The position numbers and the translations under genes were made by a program. A DNA stretch of 64,000 bases, taken from Symbiodinium natans. Its lineage: Eukaryota; Sar; Dinophyceae; Suessiales; Symbiodiniaceae. The stretch spans positions 443,232 through 507,231 of the forward strand of contig CAJNDS010002268.1 in NCBI GenBank assembly GCA_905221605.1. Direction: 5' to 3'. The first letter of the stretch is position 1; every line of letters starts with the position of its first letter. The notes below the pieces were generated by a model that saw nothing but the letters and a program-made list of their open reading frames with translations, was not told where the DNA came from and made no database searches. Positions 40,501 to 51,430 of this stretch are shown piece by piece.

Positions 40501-41873
40501 TGCAAGATCAGGATGAGACCCAAACCAAGCTAGGCAGAAGCTACGACCTCAGCATGGTCCTGGCGGACATTGTGCTCACTTTTGGGCACCAGGTCTATCC
40601 TGACTCCCCTATCGGGATGGTCTCTCAGTATGCCAGGATTGTTACCCAAATGAAGTTTATGCTGCAGTTGAGTCTCCCCGCGGACCCACTGGGCGATGAC
40701 GATATGAGCCTACTTGAAGCCTGCCAAACCGCGGAAGACTTCCCGCTGACTGGCGCGCCCAACACTTGGAGCCTTGTGACGTTTCGGACCTTCCTCATGA
40801 ATCGCATAGGGTCCCTTAAACGCTTCTTCGGCGCTATCACCACGGCCTGCTCCACTGGCCCCACATTTGGGATATGTGTTTTTGTGACATGTCGGGCTTC
40901 TGGATTCCTGTGCGAGGCAGGGTTTGCCCGAGCCACCTCCTCCTTCACGAGAGGGCTTGGGGCTTTGGTTTTCGTGGCACCGCACTACTCGGATGGTATA
41001 GGTGCATGCTTCCAAATGGCGGCCTGCGCAACCGGGGGCCTAAATGAATGCGCTGAATATGTGCGCGCACAAGCCAGCTTGTGGAGCATGGATGGCCCTG
41101 GCATTGCAACGGCGCTACACAAGCAAGCCTTCCGAGAACGGACAGTTGCCAGCATCGTGCTGCCTGCGGAACGCAAAGTTGGGCTGGACCTCTTTGGAAC
41201 ACCACCCCTGCATCAAGCGTGGGCTTTGAAGGCCACCTGGGGAGATAAGCGGGAGGTTTTTTACCGCACACTTCAGCAAGAAGGATGGGGGAGTCCCTCT
41301 TTCACCTCCAACTCCTACTCGGGCACCATTGTTAGTCTGCAAGCGCGCGGCTTCGTCCTGGAGCCCCTGCCCAATGCTGTGTACTGTGTCCCCTTCCAGC
41401 CGGTGAGGGAAGGAGATGGGGTCGCCCAGTACCTCACCTGCTTGCTAGGGGACACCAGCATTAGGATGCCGCCCAAGCGGGGATCGGCTCAACGCGCTGA
41501 CCCGGCTTTCGAACACAAGGCCGGCATACTGCGAGCCCCCCGTGGTCTTCACCTCCTACCGGTTCGTACGGGTAAGGCTGCCTCCGAAACTGCGATTGAT
41601 GTGGACTCTCCGGGAAACAGCCCTGTGCCCGCGGGTAGTCACAGTCCCGACGTGGTAGTTGCTACTGCAGTCGAGTTTCCTACGCCGCAGCAGTCGCCAG
41701 CCCAAGGCGAGGCTACCACAAACGCGCGCCATGGCGAGCGGTGGGGTACACCATGGCTCCGCCTCGGGCCGCGAGGGGCTCCATTGCGGCAGCTGTCAGC
41801 CCGCCTCCGCCAGCTAGACGGGACGTTTCCCGAACCCCTTGCGGCACCCCAACGCGGGAGAGAGGACCATTGA
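37539..41873 (+). CDS. SF1 (Upf1/DNA2-like) helicase of a mobile element
   Basis: 1,444 aa from ATG 37539. The N-terminal ~250 residues (LLLPGCGHFYVENM, PTYLMGLGSGGTITYQIA, ACVCMGPIRLP) look like a degenerate alpha/beta-hydrolase with the nucleophile elbow GLGSGG lacking Ser at the usual position. The middle is unknown with a hydrophobic patch (FLTDLVLVLLIGLVV). Helicase core: Walker A GAPGSGKT (about 39,519), Walker B/DEAD-like LLLRDEAQQLG (about 39,855), motif III VMIGDHRQP (about 39,937), RLPPEIA (about 40,320), SPIGMVSQYARIV (about 40,607), GFLCEAGFARATSSFTRG (about 40,905; Upf1-like motif VI position). The C-terminal 120 residues are Pro/Arg-rich. The Ser-less elbow and weak motif V suggest specialised or decaying parts. 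A near-identical second copy begins at 61,992. Confidence 0.7.
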   Translation: MFGQVPPLVAPPLVAGRENTWITASHGSSTLPFVVSRPSADAGEANSIVLLLPGCGHFYVENMHPLPWQGAIEYLWSNLAFKKAVIACAWPVAGQAGSPPAWMLPDGAAWTKAVYTMEILPLLLAVQRDASPRISLPTYLMGLGSGGTITYQIAISEAHATFRACVCMGPIRLPRMDRTVRAGLMGVACGSVQLSDKSKTFINSVLGRQIRRPDMEAFLRIPSAENRSIASLRADCTQVLLTDAKPHLADLPPPYHELGPTMKLVLGMWLPHLSLERLVDMLGYQFLAMASEAEIEEEPSEQYHYPEQAAVKRAATPVAIKPGTHTWPICLLHRVYPRASVMLLTPELADVPDWAKKWFAVAGKVPAKGIALLVTLREDKGDVAYPGMFIELLAPKKLFTGPGESKAMQPVNITIALLLTDEQHNQFAQRPSLPRVSQLEVLPGGASTPLWDALLHMPRERQHVALGVPLEDSPLDAIRQPLWLPGFLTDLVLVLLIGLVVRGNWHDTWAQLIHPEVCQVFRGKHETQAAQASLTAGPGASNPLQSFLNLWLTEEQSYRKEWTPTLLSGVLATLPDSPLPGQEDARTPALWHAECLRLSHDSLSNEHDPRTRASICALAVGPAFLTRLCDTFWGADGHLAALLGACSYGLAANRTSVFITGAPGSGKTRSCAFLGVLLACLTSRLTLYTAHGNESVRAYVEAVDRLTTASNEFVRSRIVRIPGNKEKDTHKLPFDVHDLYRGLLVATTHGTIVARLSFPYSQLINRLKDVELLLRDEAQQLGTPGSNTILAHIKHALDVMIGDHRQPAGGSRPNYHFVTELLEQKICGLNAVPADLHTPATLPAALLRQTAQSSGPWKKGQGEMPSWGKPHRSSGASEVLFSAVSMLESILCMSIVKPKQAETVMQAAGLKAIVGPAVNLSLCSSMRLPPEIAAILYACRYSEACRFELIGGVPRLRMPPGPTMQHLLGRPLRSLAGRWMETCRWVRVQDQDETQTKLGRSYDLSMVLADIVLTFGHQVYPDSPIGMVSQYARIVTQMKFMLQLSLPADPLGDDDMSLLEACQTAEDFPLTGAPNTWSLVTFRTFLMNRIGSLKRFFGAITTACSTGPTFGICVFVTCRASGFLCEAGFARATSSFTRGLGALVFVAPHYSDGIGACFQMAACATGGLNECAEYVRAQASLWSMDGPGIATALHKQAFRERTVASIVLPAERKVGLDLFGTPPLHQAWALKATWGDKREVFYRTLQQEGWGSPSFTSNSYSGTIVSLQARGFVLEPLPNAVYCVPFQPVREGDGVAQYLTCLLGDTSIRMPPKRGSAQRADPAFEHKAGILRAPRGLHLLPVRTGKAASETAIDVDSPGNSPVPAGSHSPDVVVATAVEFPTPQQSPAQGEATTNARHGERWGTPWLRLGPRGAPLRQLSARLRQLDGTFPEPLAAPQRGREDH

Positions 41874-42355
41874 CGAAGGAACCTGCAACGAAAGAGGGCC
41901 GCGAGTCCTACTGCTCTGGATGCTTGTGTGACGACTCCCTCTAGTGAAGCTGATCACAGGATCGGAGGGGGTAGCGCCGCCTCGTGTCCACCCCGTAGTG
42001 GCGGCAACATTAGGGACCCGCCGCCTGGCGTACGACGTCCACCCAGCCCCCGGACACGGCCCACGCACACAGCATCTCCGGATGGGATTAGGACGGTTGA
42101 GGCGTCACAGCCCCCTTGCGCTAAGTCTCCCACGGACTCACTTGGCCTGACGGAACCAAAATCGGATCTCCCTATGCCTCCCCATGGCCTGACGCCCATC
42201 CCCGCCAGGCCTGTGCCCGCTGTCCAAGCTCGCAAGGAAAGTCGGCCTCTCGCTTTGGACGAAGACGGCTCTCAAAACCACCAAAAGCCAAGCCTCGAGG
42301 GCCTAGCGAGCCCAGCGGCACCCGCGATCCCAGCGCCCCAGCCTGCGCAACCATC
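41874..42355 (+). other. Proline-rich coding linker in shifting frames
   Basis: Between the helicase stop and the next ATG, two frames carry similar low-complexity Pro/Ser/Arg sequence (41741-41944 and 41928-42452). This looks like a disordered linker with indels. It suggests that helicase and the following ORF may once have formed one polyprotein. Confidence 0.35.
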
Positions 42356-43240
42356 ATGCAGAGCAACACAGTCTCGGTCTGTGATCTCATGTGGCGCGCA
42401 CTTGCAGCGGGACATCACTTTGGTAAGAATGTCAAACCTCGGCCCTACATGAACCTGCGTGACTCGCAACACCTCACAACACACTGCCAGCAGCTTCGGG
42501 CATATAGGGCCTATGAGGTGTTTTTGAACGGCATACCGAACCAGCTGCAAGACTCGGGTATGCTGCTCGGAATCGCTGACACGCTACTGCATCTGCCTGA
42601 AACGTTTCCGGCAGCGTATTTGAAGGTTTATGACCCTATCATCACGCAGTGCCTTAGATTGTCGGGGGCATTGCAGCATTTCGACCTTGCTGAAATGTTG
42701 GATTGCCCTGTCCCGCAGCTGGACAAAGCGAGGCTTTCGGAGTCCCTGGTGGGGTATGGCTTTCTTACCACAGCGCAGTACATCGCGGATCTTTTCTCTG
42801 CGGTGTCGGACTTGCCGAGTGTCATCAATGCCAGTTTTCCTGCAATGCTCAGCTACGCTGACCCAGATTATTGGCTGGGTGCACTTCTGCTCGCATTCGA
42901 GTCCCACCAAAAAGGTCCCCTGGAGCGTACGGCAGGGCTGCCCATTGTTCTTGGCTTTCCTGAATCTGACAATAAAATTACTGACCTGCAGATCAATGTG
43001 CCGCCTGCAGCCATGGTGGCCTTCTTGGCTGGCCGCGCTTATCGGTGTCCCACGTGCCCTACTACCAAATATGTGATGGACGCGCACAGTGGACTGCCAC
43101 AAGTCACTGGCCAAGCCTCCCAAGAAGCCTTGCAGGCATGGGCCGCAGCTGCTAAGCACACGGACGTGGAAACGGCCAGGCTTGCCCAGCTAAGCGCGGA
43201 TAAGAAAGACACGGGGGAACGAACCATTTCGAGGGTTCTC
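42356..43240 (+). pseudogene. Unknown helicase-element ORF, 5' part, interrupted
   Basis: The ATG at 42356 opens a frame with good protein character (VCDLMWRALAAGHHFGKN, QCLRLSGALQHFDLAEML, YWLGALLLAFESH) and a CPTC pair (YRCPTCPTTKY) that might bind metal. After ISRVLQG near 43,240 the composition changes abruptly to T-rich DNA; the frame drifts on to 43,480 but no longer looks coding. The likely continuation starts near 58,263 (FLTRAYAQPSLN). Function unknown. Confidence 0.5.
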
Positions 43241-43548
43241 CAAGGGTTCATGGTTTTTCAGGTTTTTTTGGGGTTTAACGATGTTTTCCTGACAGTTCTT
43301 GTTTTGGTATGTTTTGGTAAGAATCATGCCTTTGGCCGAATTTTTCACTCTACGGGACCCCTAAAAAAGATCGTTTCGTGCGACTTGCTGTGTGCCGAGT
43401 TCTGCGAAACCTACTCAAAACCGAAACGGAGAAAAAACTTATGGTTTGGCCTGGACCTCGGGCTCCTCGGCCCGCCCTAAACTCCAAAATGCAGCCGTCG
43501 CAATGTCGGTTCAAGGAATGAGTCGTTTTGGGTGAAAACTTGAGAAAC

Positions 43549-46500
43549 ATGGAGCCGGAGTACGTTTCATGTGAGCCTGGCAGCTCTGCGAAGCGGAGCA
43601 AGCCATTGGGCCGCGACGCACGTCGCTTCAATATTGGTGATCTCATCTTGCTTTTTTCGTTAGAGGGTTCAGGACTGGCGGTTTGGAACAGTGGCAGAGC
43701 AAAGAACGCGAAGTTTCTGGGCGCTCTGATTTGTGACTCGGCAAAGCAGCTTGGGAAAGAGTTGCTACTGCGAGACTTCAAAAACTGCTGTGAACACTGG
43801 CAGAAGTTTGCAAAGGCAGACGTCAGAAGGAAAGAGACGGCTCTCAGCCAAAATGCAGAGCAATGTGATTTTGGCATACTTTCAGTAGGGCCATTATTTG
43901 TAGCCTCAGGGCATCACGTTTTCGGCAAGGCAAGCTTTCGAGGGGCGCAATTGCAAAAGGTGACTCGACTGAACTCGTTGTCGCTTTTGAACTTGGTGCC
44001 TGGGTCATGGTATGCCAGAGGCGCAAATGTCCCTTCCCCAGCCACATTTCAAGAGTTTGTGCAGAGGATTAAGTTCTCAAATTGCAAAGCTGTGATGTTG
44101 CCAGAGGGAGTTGCCACAGCAGCATTTGCTGCGAGGGCTCCACATGGCAGGTGCTGCATCCTTCCTGTTTCCATGTGTGATTCTCTTGGTCTTGCACTTG
44201 AAACGGCTTACGAAGCAAACGAAGCACTACCAGCGTGTCCTGCGGAAGCATCAGATGCTGTTCCCGGGCGGCCCGGTGCTTCACTTCTGGTGCGTCCCAG
44301 GCACGACGCAGCCTTGCATGTGTTTTATGCATGCTTAGGCCATTACGTGCAAAATTTGGAGGACATCGAAGAGATCATCGGCATGGTGGGCTCCACGTTT
44401 CTGCCTGCTTTGGGGCTGGAGCCTGTTGTGAATATAGCAGTGCCAGAGCGCAAGACATTGTCTCTTAGCATGGTGAAGTTGGACTTGCTGCACACGCTTT
44501 CATGTCGTGTTTTCAACCGAGCCGGCGAACCGCAGAAGCGGAGGGCCCGGTACCTGGGAAGCGACTCCTCCCCGCAAGGTGGGTTTGATTATTTTGCTAT
44601 CGTAGAAGATGTGCTGGAGCGACCAGCCTCCCTGGAACACTGCCAGAAGTCAGAAGAGGATTTCGATGCTTTCGGGGGTTTCTTCTGGAAACGTCGCACA
44701 CTTCCTCTAACGACGCTGGCTCGTGGACAGGGCTCTGCGAGCATGAAATTCAGTCGACTGCTACATGTCTTGCACCAAGAGCAGGGAGCAGGAAACATAG
44801 ATAATTACCGGAGCGAAGTCAAAGGGTATCTCAGTGACCAAGGCACAGAAAGGCACCTCTTTGATTTTCCATATGAGAAGTCTGCAACTTTGAACAATCT
44901 ATCCAGGGGTCTACTGTCTGGTGAGGTTTCGCTGGAGGACGTCGGTCATGTGCCATTTCTTTCCAACGCATTCGGCATTCCAGGAGTCATGCATATACTG
45001 TTTAATGCTCTTGAATCGTCCCTCAAAACTTCGGACATGTGGGCCGCGTACGAGGTGGAGCTTCGGGCGGTGGGCAAGATATTCTCTCAGAAGTCCTACG
45101 TGGATTTGGTTTTGCACTTCACGCAGAACTTGTCAGCAACAGAGAAGCAGCTCATTCGGAGTCTGGACGTTGCCGTGCTTGATTGGCGTTGGGAGTCCAT
45201 CGAATACTGCGCCAAATACTGGAAGGAGGTTGGGCCCATCCTGAAAGACAAATGGCACGAAGGATCTTTGGGAGATTCCGAAAAAAAACTAGCAGCAAAC
45301 ATTCAGGCAGCACTTGCGAGCGACACGAACCGTGCCATGACTTTGTGGACCTGTGTCATGAGTGGTGCTGTTGGTGCATGCTCTAGGTGGCTCGAGGGAT
45401 GCTTCTGTCACGAGAAAGAGGCTTCGTTCAGGCAATCCCGTGCCCGCGTAGCCAAGAGGCTCCTGGAGCGTGACACGGACTTGTCCAGGCCAGGCACCCT
45501 CTGTCCTTGGAAGGGCAAGCGTCTGTGTGTGCTGGCTTGGGACGGGCCTCAACAGTTTCTGGACATACTGGCTAGAGCAGACACGGAAGATATGAACCAG
45601 GCATTTCTTCATTTTGACCGAGCACTTGTCAACAGCATTCTTCGTACAGATGGCCTTGTCCGGCAGAACTTGCAAGCTGTCCTGCGGGACAAGTTTTCTT
45701 GGTGCCAGAAGCTGCCCTTTAAAGTGGCAGGCGTCTTTCGACTGTATGTGGACAAAACGTTGCCTCAGGCGATAGAGTTTGCCGCATCTTGCTTCCGGGA
45801 CTATGCTGAGGCTGTGTCGTCTGGCGCCACCATGGATCCCATCAGTGTGTTTCTTCTTGGGAAGCAAAGTGCTGAGAGCCAGCAGCTGTCGCAGTTTGCT
45901 CGACAAGACATCACAGCGTCAGACTTGAGATCTCTTCGTGAATTTCCCTTGGCATTCACGGAAGTTCAAGAAAGAGCCTGGTGTCCAATGGCAGAACGTT
46001 TTCTGGAGTCGCAGCATCGGGGTATCAAGTGGGCTTTTCGCCGTGGTTTCACGAAGGCAAGCCCACCAGTGACGTGCGCGCGGCAGAGGCGGAGCCAGGT
46101 GCTACCTATGGTGACTGACAGCGGCGCCCAGAAAGCGTATGTCATGAAGAATTGGAGTCGCAAGGGTCTCTGGGTGGACTTGTTGGGCCATGTCATGTCG
46201 CCCGCAGAGATTGCCTTGCTCACTGTTCCACAAAAGCTTGCACGTTGTTACTGCTATGCGGAGGCAGATCATTTCCAAGACACTGCCGAGCAGGAGGTCT
46301 CCGTGGCTGCGTTCCGTGCGGCATTGCGAGATGTGCAGAAAACAGACGAGGAGCCGAAGCCAGGGCACAAGCAGTGGATCAGCTTTCTCAAGCAGCAACT
46401 CAGCAACGGCACACTGTGTTCCTTCCCTGAGGCAATCTTCTCGAAGCTGGCCGACGAGGACGCGGCCATGCGCGAAGAGGAAGACTTGGATGAGGACGAC

Positions 46501-46647
46501 GACCTGAACGACCAGGTTCTCCAGGAAGCTTTTGGTGGAGATGAGGTGGTCCTTGCTGACCTGGCATCAGGAAATGTGGTTTACTGCCAGGTTGTTCGCG
46601 GATGTTCGACTGCTGAAAAACGAGGCGGGTCATGTGGACGCCGTTGA
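43549..46647 (+). pseudogene. Dinoflagellate-type transposase-like protein, N-terminal part
   Basis: ATG 43549, 1,032 aa to the stop at 46647. Features recalled from a large family of dinoflagellate mobile-element proteins: KLDLLHTLSCRVFNRAG then RYLGSDSSPQGGFDYF (about 44,550; possible catalytic Asp), DWRWESIEYCAKYW (about 45,180; compare the RW of hAT transposases), SRWLEGCFCHE (about 45,390) and CPWKGKRL. An acidic tail follows (EEEDLDEDDDLNDQ). Near 46,590 the sense passes to the frame ending at 48,028, so the gene carries one indel. The DDE assignment is tentative; hAT-like is one possibility. Confidence 0.5.
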
Positions 46648-48028
46648 GGTCTGCGGTGTCGGTTCGACAGTGACGTTGTTGGATTTGCGACGTTCCTGCA
46701 CGGCCGACACAATCATTGAGATGTGTCAGCAGGTCTCTGTTTGGACGGCCGAGGCTGCAGGACTTACGATGGAGTTGCAGCAGGCCCTTCCCGGACCGGA
46801 CACGGACATGATCCCGAGCAGGCCACCTGACTTCCTAGAAACTCTGGTAGACGACGACACGATGTTGGATGCCTTGAGACAGGATGTAATGAATGATGCC
46901 TTGTTTCTGCAGGCGAATGCCTTGGCTGAACTCCCCCAGGATGAGCTGCGTGTGTCCAGCCTTGCAACGTTGAACCTGAGCAAAGAGGAGCTGCTGGCAG
47001 CAGATGCCTTGGTTCGGGTTGGAGCCATGGGCGCCTCGGAGACGCCGCTGCTGTCGCTTGCGACAGAGCAGAATGTTGCCATGTCCTCTCTGTTGCGTCT
47101 TGCGGAGAGGCGGCTGGTCAGGACCAGAACCGATTGCTTTGGGGAGCTTCATGTTGCTCTCGTGGCTCCGTTCTTGTTGCTGCCGAAAACCATTTGGCGC
47201 GATCCTCTCCCATTGTCCCACGCTCGTGTCGACTTGCAAAAGCGTTCGCGCCGGAAGGGAACGAACAAACTTGAGTTTATTCGAGGTTTGCTGCGAACGG
47301 GCTGGCAATGGCTGCAACCCTTCAGGAGCACTCCGGAGAAATTGAACAAGACCGACGTGCCGTGCACACTGCCCGTCAAGGTTTTGGCTCTTTCCGAGTC
47401 TCACTTGAAGGCTTTGTTCATGGCCCCTTGGATTTTTCAAAAGCCAGGGAACCTGAAGGAAATATGGCACGGCATGGCCCAGTCGTACTATGATCATCTC
47501 CTGAAGGAGAGCGACTTGAGTCATGTTGCAGGGCAGAGTTGCAGTGAGCTTAAAACCTTTTTTGCTGGAGCCAAGAAGCCGGGTCGCCGTGTGGCTCATC
47601 TAGCTCAAGCTTTGCGAGACGAAGAGGACGAGGAGGTTGGAGAACCTCCGGAAGATGTCCCCGCTTTGCAGGACCTGCGGGCCTGGGTGCAGCAGGAAGC
47701 TGTCGAAGAGAAAGAGCCCTCCCTGAATCGTCCCGTGCTGCGGCCTTTGCCGCCTGTGGAGTCCAGGGTGCCGGGTCTGGATCTCAAAGTTTATTTTGAC
47801 CACTACAGTCATGCAAGCGGCCGTCTGCGATGTTTTGCACAGTGCCCCCTGCACAGCAAAGCGTGCAGACTGTATCTCTTCGTGGATGACTTGGGCCAAT
47901 CTGAGTCTGTGGCGAAGCTACTTGCGTGGGCAAACATGGCCACAGAAGCAAATGCCGAGGAGCATGTGCGCATGAGGCCGACACAGGCCCAGATTGCGTG
48001 CATGCTGCACCTGCAACATAGTTCTTGA
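46590..48028 (+). pseudogene. Dinoflagellate-type transposase-like protein, C-terminal part
   Basis: It continues the previous entry after a single-base frameshift (DVRLLKNEAGHVDAVEVCGV onward). It ends in a metal-binding-like signature FDHYSHASG...CPLHSKACRLYLFVDD (about 47,796-47,890), followed by KLLAWANMA and the stop at 48028. The signature F-D-x2-S-H-x-S-G with C-x3-H-x3-C is one I associate with the same dinoflagellate family. It includes Ala/Leu-rich helices and the acidic patch DEEDEEVGEPPEDV. Confidence 0.5.
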
Positions 48029-49330
48029 TTGCGAAGGGAGCATCATGTGTCTTGTTTCGAGAAAGGCCGACATCCATATATGTACATAGATATGTGTGTA
48101 TATGTGTAGGTATATATATATATATACATAGACATATGTACATATATATATATATGTACACACATAAAGACATTTGTGCAGAACATGTGTGTATATATTG
48201 AGGGAAACGCAAACTGTAAAGACATAGATCTATACACATATACATCTGCAAAGGTGGAAACGCAGCTTGTTGGTGACAGCTACTGGCTGCCGCAGCTGCA
48301 TTGCTCAACAGAATTCTGTGCGTCCCATCGCAGCCACGCGAATGCCTCGGCTTGCCCGCAGTCGCACCCCTCCCAGTGCACGCGCGACGAATGCGCGGCA
48401 AGCAGACGACGCCGCCGGAGCAGGCGACGCCATCGACACCCGCGCAGAGGAGAAGACTGAGAGAGCTCAGAGAGGCCGATCGCGAACGCGATCTCCGCCC
48501 AAGATCGGCGTGTGGAGATGGTGCTGGATGAAGACTACATTGGGGGAGCAAGATGTTTGGTGGTGGAGGTGGTGGCTGCACAGGGACCCGTAATTACTCA
48601 AGCGATTGCAGACTGCAGTTGCAACGGAATTGCGTGCATGCCATGACTACCGCATGTGGCTCGGAAAGTGCAAAACAGCAGGGTCGGCCTTTCGTTTTTC
48701 TTTTGGGGGAAGGGGGGGGGAGAGCTTGATTTTCATGATTTGCATGTTTCTTAGCCACCTTGTCCAAGCCCAGCATGAACATGTTGTTGCAGCGCTTTCG
48801 TCTCATGCCACACTTTTTGGCCCAAAACAGCAAAGCAGCCCCACGAACCTCCCCGCCTGGCACACCGACAAGGACCCCGCCCCCAGCCCGTCCCAAACAA
48901 AAAGAAATTCTGCCGTGTGAGGACCATGCCCCGCAGCGACAGCCGAGGCGAGGCTCCCGAGGGCCCGAAAGCCTGTGAGACGCTGTGAGATTACATGTGG
49001 GGATAAGGACAGGGGATAGGGCTATGATAGGGGTTGCTATAGTTTTCTGGGATCCTTTGTTTTCCCCCAGGAAGCACAACAAGCAACACCCGGTCTCGAA
49101 AGCCGCGCAGTCCTCCGGGATACTGCGTGTGTGCTCGAGAGCAGCCAGCACAACAAGCAACACCCAGTCTCGAAAGCCGCGCAGTCCTCCGGGATACTGC
49201 GTGTGTGCTCGAGAAGCATGGGTTCTTGTTTGTGTCTGGCAGCAAGCGTTAACAATAAGTTAAGCAGCCCCTTGTAAGGGTCTGGCCTGTAAATTTTTGC
49301 GTTTCCTTATGTATTTTGCCCCCTGTGCAG
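48029..49330. other. Intergenic or intronic, with TA microsatellite and a 69-bp tandem duplication
   Basis: TA/TATG-rich microsatellite at 48,075-48,170. A G-run lies at 48,705-48,722. At about 49,075-49,215 a ~69-bp unit (CACAACAAGCAACACC...GGATACTGCGTGTGTGCTCG) is duplicated in tandem with one or two changes. No gene. The end is pyrimidine-rich and stops in a possible splice acceptor, CCCCCTGTGCAG at 49,319-49,330. Confidence 0.6.
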
Positions 49331-50214
49331 GTCGTCGCAGCAGCTCCGAGTCGGAGACCGAGGAAACCCGGGCCACACGCACGGGCACCTTGCTTTCGAA
49401 GGCAGGGAGTCTGGCGCCGCAGACAATCGTCGGGAGTGATGCCAGCGGGCCAAACAAGCCGCCGGGGTCGTGGTCAATAGCCACTGGCACCGTGCAGCCC
49501 GCGCCGCCCGCGCCCGGCAAAGCCAATCCCGTGAAGACCAAGGCAATGCCGAAAAAGGGCGCCGTCCCGCAGCAGGCTCGCGGCAGCGCAAGCCCGATGA
49601 CACCGCCAAAAAGCACGGCCCCGAAGCCCGACAGCCGCCAGAAGGCACAGGAGCCGCAGAAGTCACAGGAGCCACAGAAGTCAGAGGAGCCGCAGCAGCC
49701 GGAGGGAGGTCTGCAGTGGTGGCAGAAGATTCAGTGCCCGCTGTGCGGCAGGTGGGTGGTGAAGCATGGCCTGCGCAACCACCAGCTGAGTTCAGCCCAC
49801 TGCAAAGCGAAGCAGGTGGAGCTCAACATCAACTTGCGTGCGGCCGAGGCCCAGGACGCGGAGCACGGTGCCAAGAAGCGCCAGACCAGCAAGCAGCACG
49901 CGGAGGCCAGCGAGGCCAGTGCCAAGAAGCACCAGCCCCAGACAGAGGCCGGTTCCAAGAAGCGCCAGCCCAGGGAGGGCAGAGATTCGGACGAGGTCCG
50001 CGGCGGCCAAGCTCTCTTGCTCCGAAGCAGGTCCGAGGTGGCTCGCGGCAGCGGCGGCAGCGGCGGCGAGGCAGCCATTATCTGCATAGCATGCAGGATG
50101 GCGTTTGCCTCGGACTATTCGTACTGGCAGCACTGGCAGTCCAAGCATGCGACCTTGGAGGGCGGGGCGCAGCCGGAGCCGCAGCCTCAGACCCAGGCCC
50201 GTCGGTATCGGTAG
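49331..50214 (+). CDS. C2H2 zinc-finger protein exon
   Basis: The exon probably starts after the acceptor ...TGTGCAG (49,330). The residues are strongly Pro/Lys/Gln-rich (EPQKSQEPQKSEEPQQPE). Two fingers: CPLCGRWVVKHGLRNHQLSSAH (about 49,735-49,800) and CIACRMAFASDYSYWQHWQSKH (about 50,086-50,151), both C-x2-C...H. A Lys/Arg/Gln linker separates them (KKRQ, KKHQ, KKRQ repeats). The frame stops at 50214, but a second frame remains protein-like to 50,420 (GPMPPPGPDPSQGHAAG), so an indel near 50,190 is possible. Nucleic-acid binding is the expected role. Confidence 0.55.
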
Positions 50215-50689
50215 TTGGCTCTGGCGGAGGTGAGGGACCGGCTGGCCCAATGCCACCACCGGGACCAGATCCATCCCAAGGCCACGCCGCAGGCGCAGGG
50301 GGCAGGCATCCAGACGCTGAAGCGGTCGCTGACTTGCTTGATGCGGCCGGTAGATTGGTTCGGTCGTCCTATGGCAGTGGCGGCAGTGGTGGTGGTAGTG
50401 TGACGGGCCCAAGACGCTGAGAAACAGCTCAGTCAGGACAGAGAGGCCCTCCAAGCACCACCTGAGTTCAGTTTTTGCAAAGCGAAGCAGGGCGGCAGCT
50501 GAGTCAGGCCTTCCAGGCACTGCCAGGCACTGCGTTGTACCATATGGGCGGCCGATTCGGGCTTGAAGCCGGAAAATTGGTCGCAGAAGCATGTTTGGGA
50601 GCCTTCAGGCGAGCGCAGGCCGAAAAAAAGGCATAAATGCCCGAGTGGGGGGGGGTGGGGGCTTGTGTTGTGCATGTGTTTTGTTGTTT

Positions 50690-51095
50690 CTTGTGTCGCT
50701 CCCTTTGTCGCTCCCGTCGCTCCCCTTGTCGCTCCCGTCGTTCCCCTTGTCGCTCCCGTCGCTCCCCTTGTCGCTCCCGTCGTTCCCCGTGTCGCTCCCC
50801 GTGTCGCTCCCGTCGCTCCCCTTGTCGCTCCCGTCGCTCCCGTGTCGCTCCCCGTGTCGCTCCCGTCGCTCCCCGTGTCGCTCCCGTCGCTCCCCGTGTC
50901 GCTCCCGTCGCTCCCTGTGTCGCTCCCGTCGCTCCCTGTGTCGCTCCCGTCGCTCCCTGTGTCGCTCCCGTCGCTCCCCGTGTCGCTCCCGTCGCTCCCC
51001 GTGTCGCTCCCGTCGCTCCCGTTGTCGCTCCCTGTGTCGCTCACGTCGCTCCCCGTGTCGCTCCCGTCGCTCCCGGTGTCGCTCTCCTCGCTCAC
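50690..51095. repeat. 21-bp GTCGCTCCC minisatellite
   Basis: Unit GTCGCTCCCGTCGCTCCCTGT (variants CCCCGT, CCCTTG), about 18 copies, made of two GTCGCTCCC half-units of 9-12 bp. Because 21 is a multiple of three, long Ser/Pro/Leu/Val or Asp/Gly/Ser frames cross it on both strands. It is probably intronic. Confidence 0.93.
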
Positions 51096-51354
51096 TTCGT
51101 TTCTGTTGTCGTTCCTGTGTTTTTCCCTCTCTGTTTCGGTTTCGCAGCTCTCTTGCGACATGTGTGGTGCAAAATAGGGTGTTTCGAGTGAACATGTGTG
51201 TTTTGTGGCTTGCAAAGAGGGAAAGACCATGCGGTGCATGTTATTGCTGGAGGCTGCCCCATTCATGGTGCAAAATGTAGTGTTGCGAGTGAAAATGTGC
51301 GTTTGACCTGGCTCAGACCATGTCGCGCCTCTTTTTTTACCTTCAACCACCAAT

Positions 51355-51416
51355 CACACACCCTAAACCCTAAACCCCGAACCCTAAACCCTAAACCCGG
51401 AACCCTAAACCCCAGC
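51355..51416. repeat. Telomere-like CCCTAAA tract
   Basis: ACCCTAAACCCTAAACCC runs with variants; CCCTAAA is the complement of TTTAGGG. Confidence 0.85.
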
Positions 51417-51430
51417 AACGCTGAAAGTAC

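Noticed and set aside
47784-48581. 265-codon minus-strand frame
   Set aside because: It reads through the TA microsatellite and the opposite strand of the transposase C-terminus.
50433-51353. Long Asp/Gly/Ser or Ser/Pro/Leu frames on both strands
   Set aside because: They are translations of the 21-bp minisatellite, whose length is a multiple of three.
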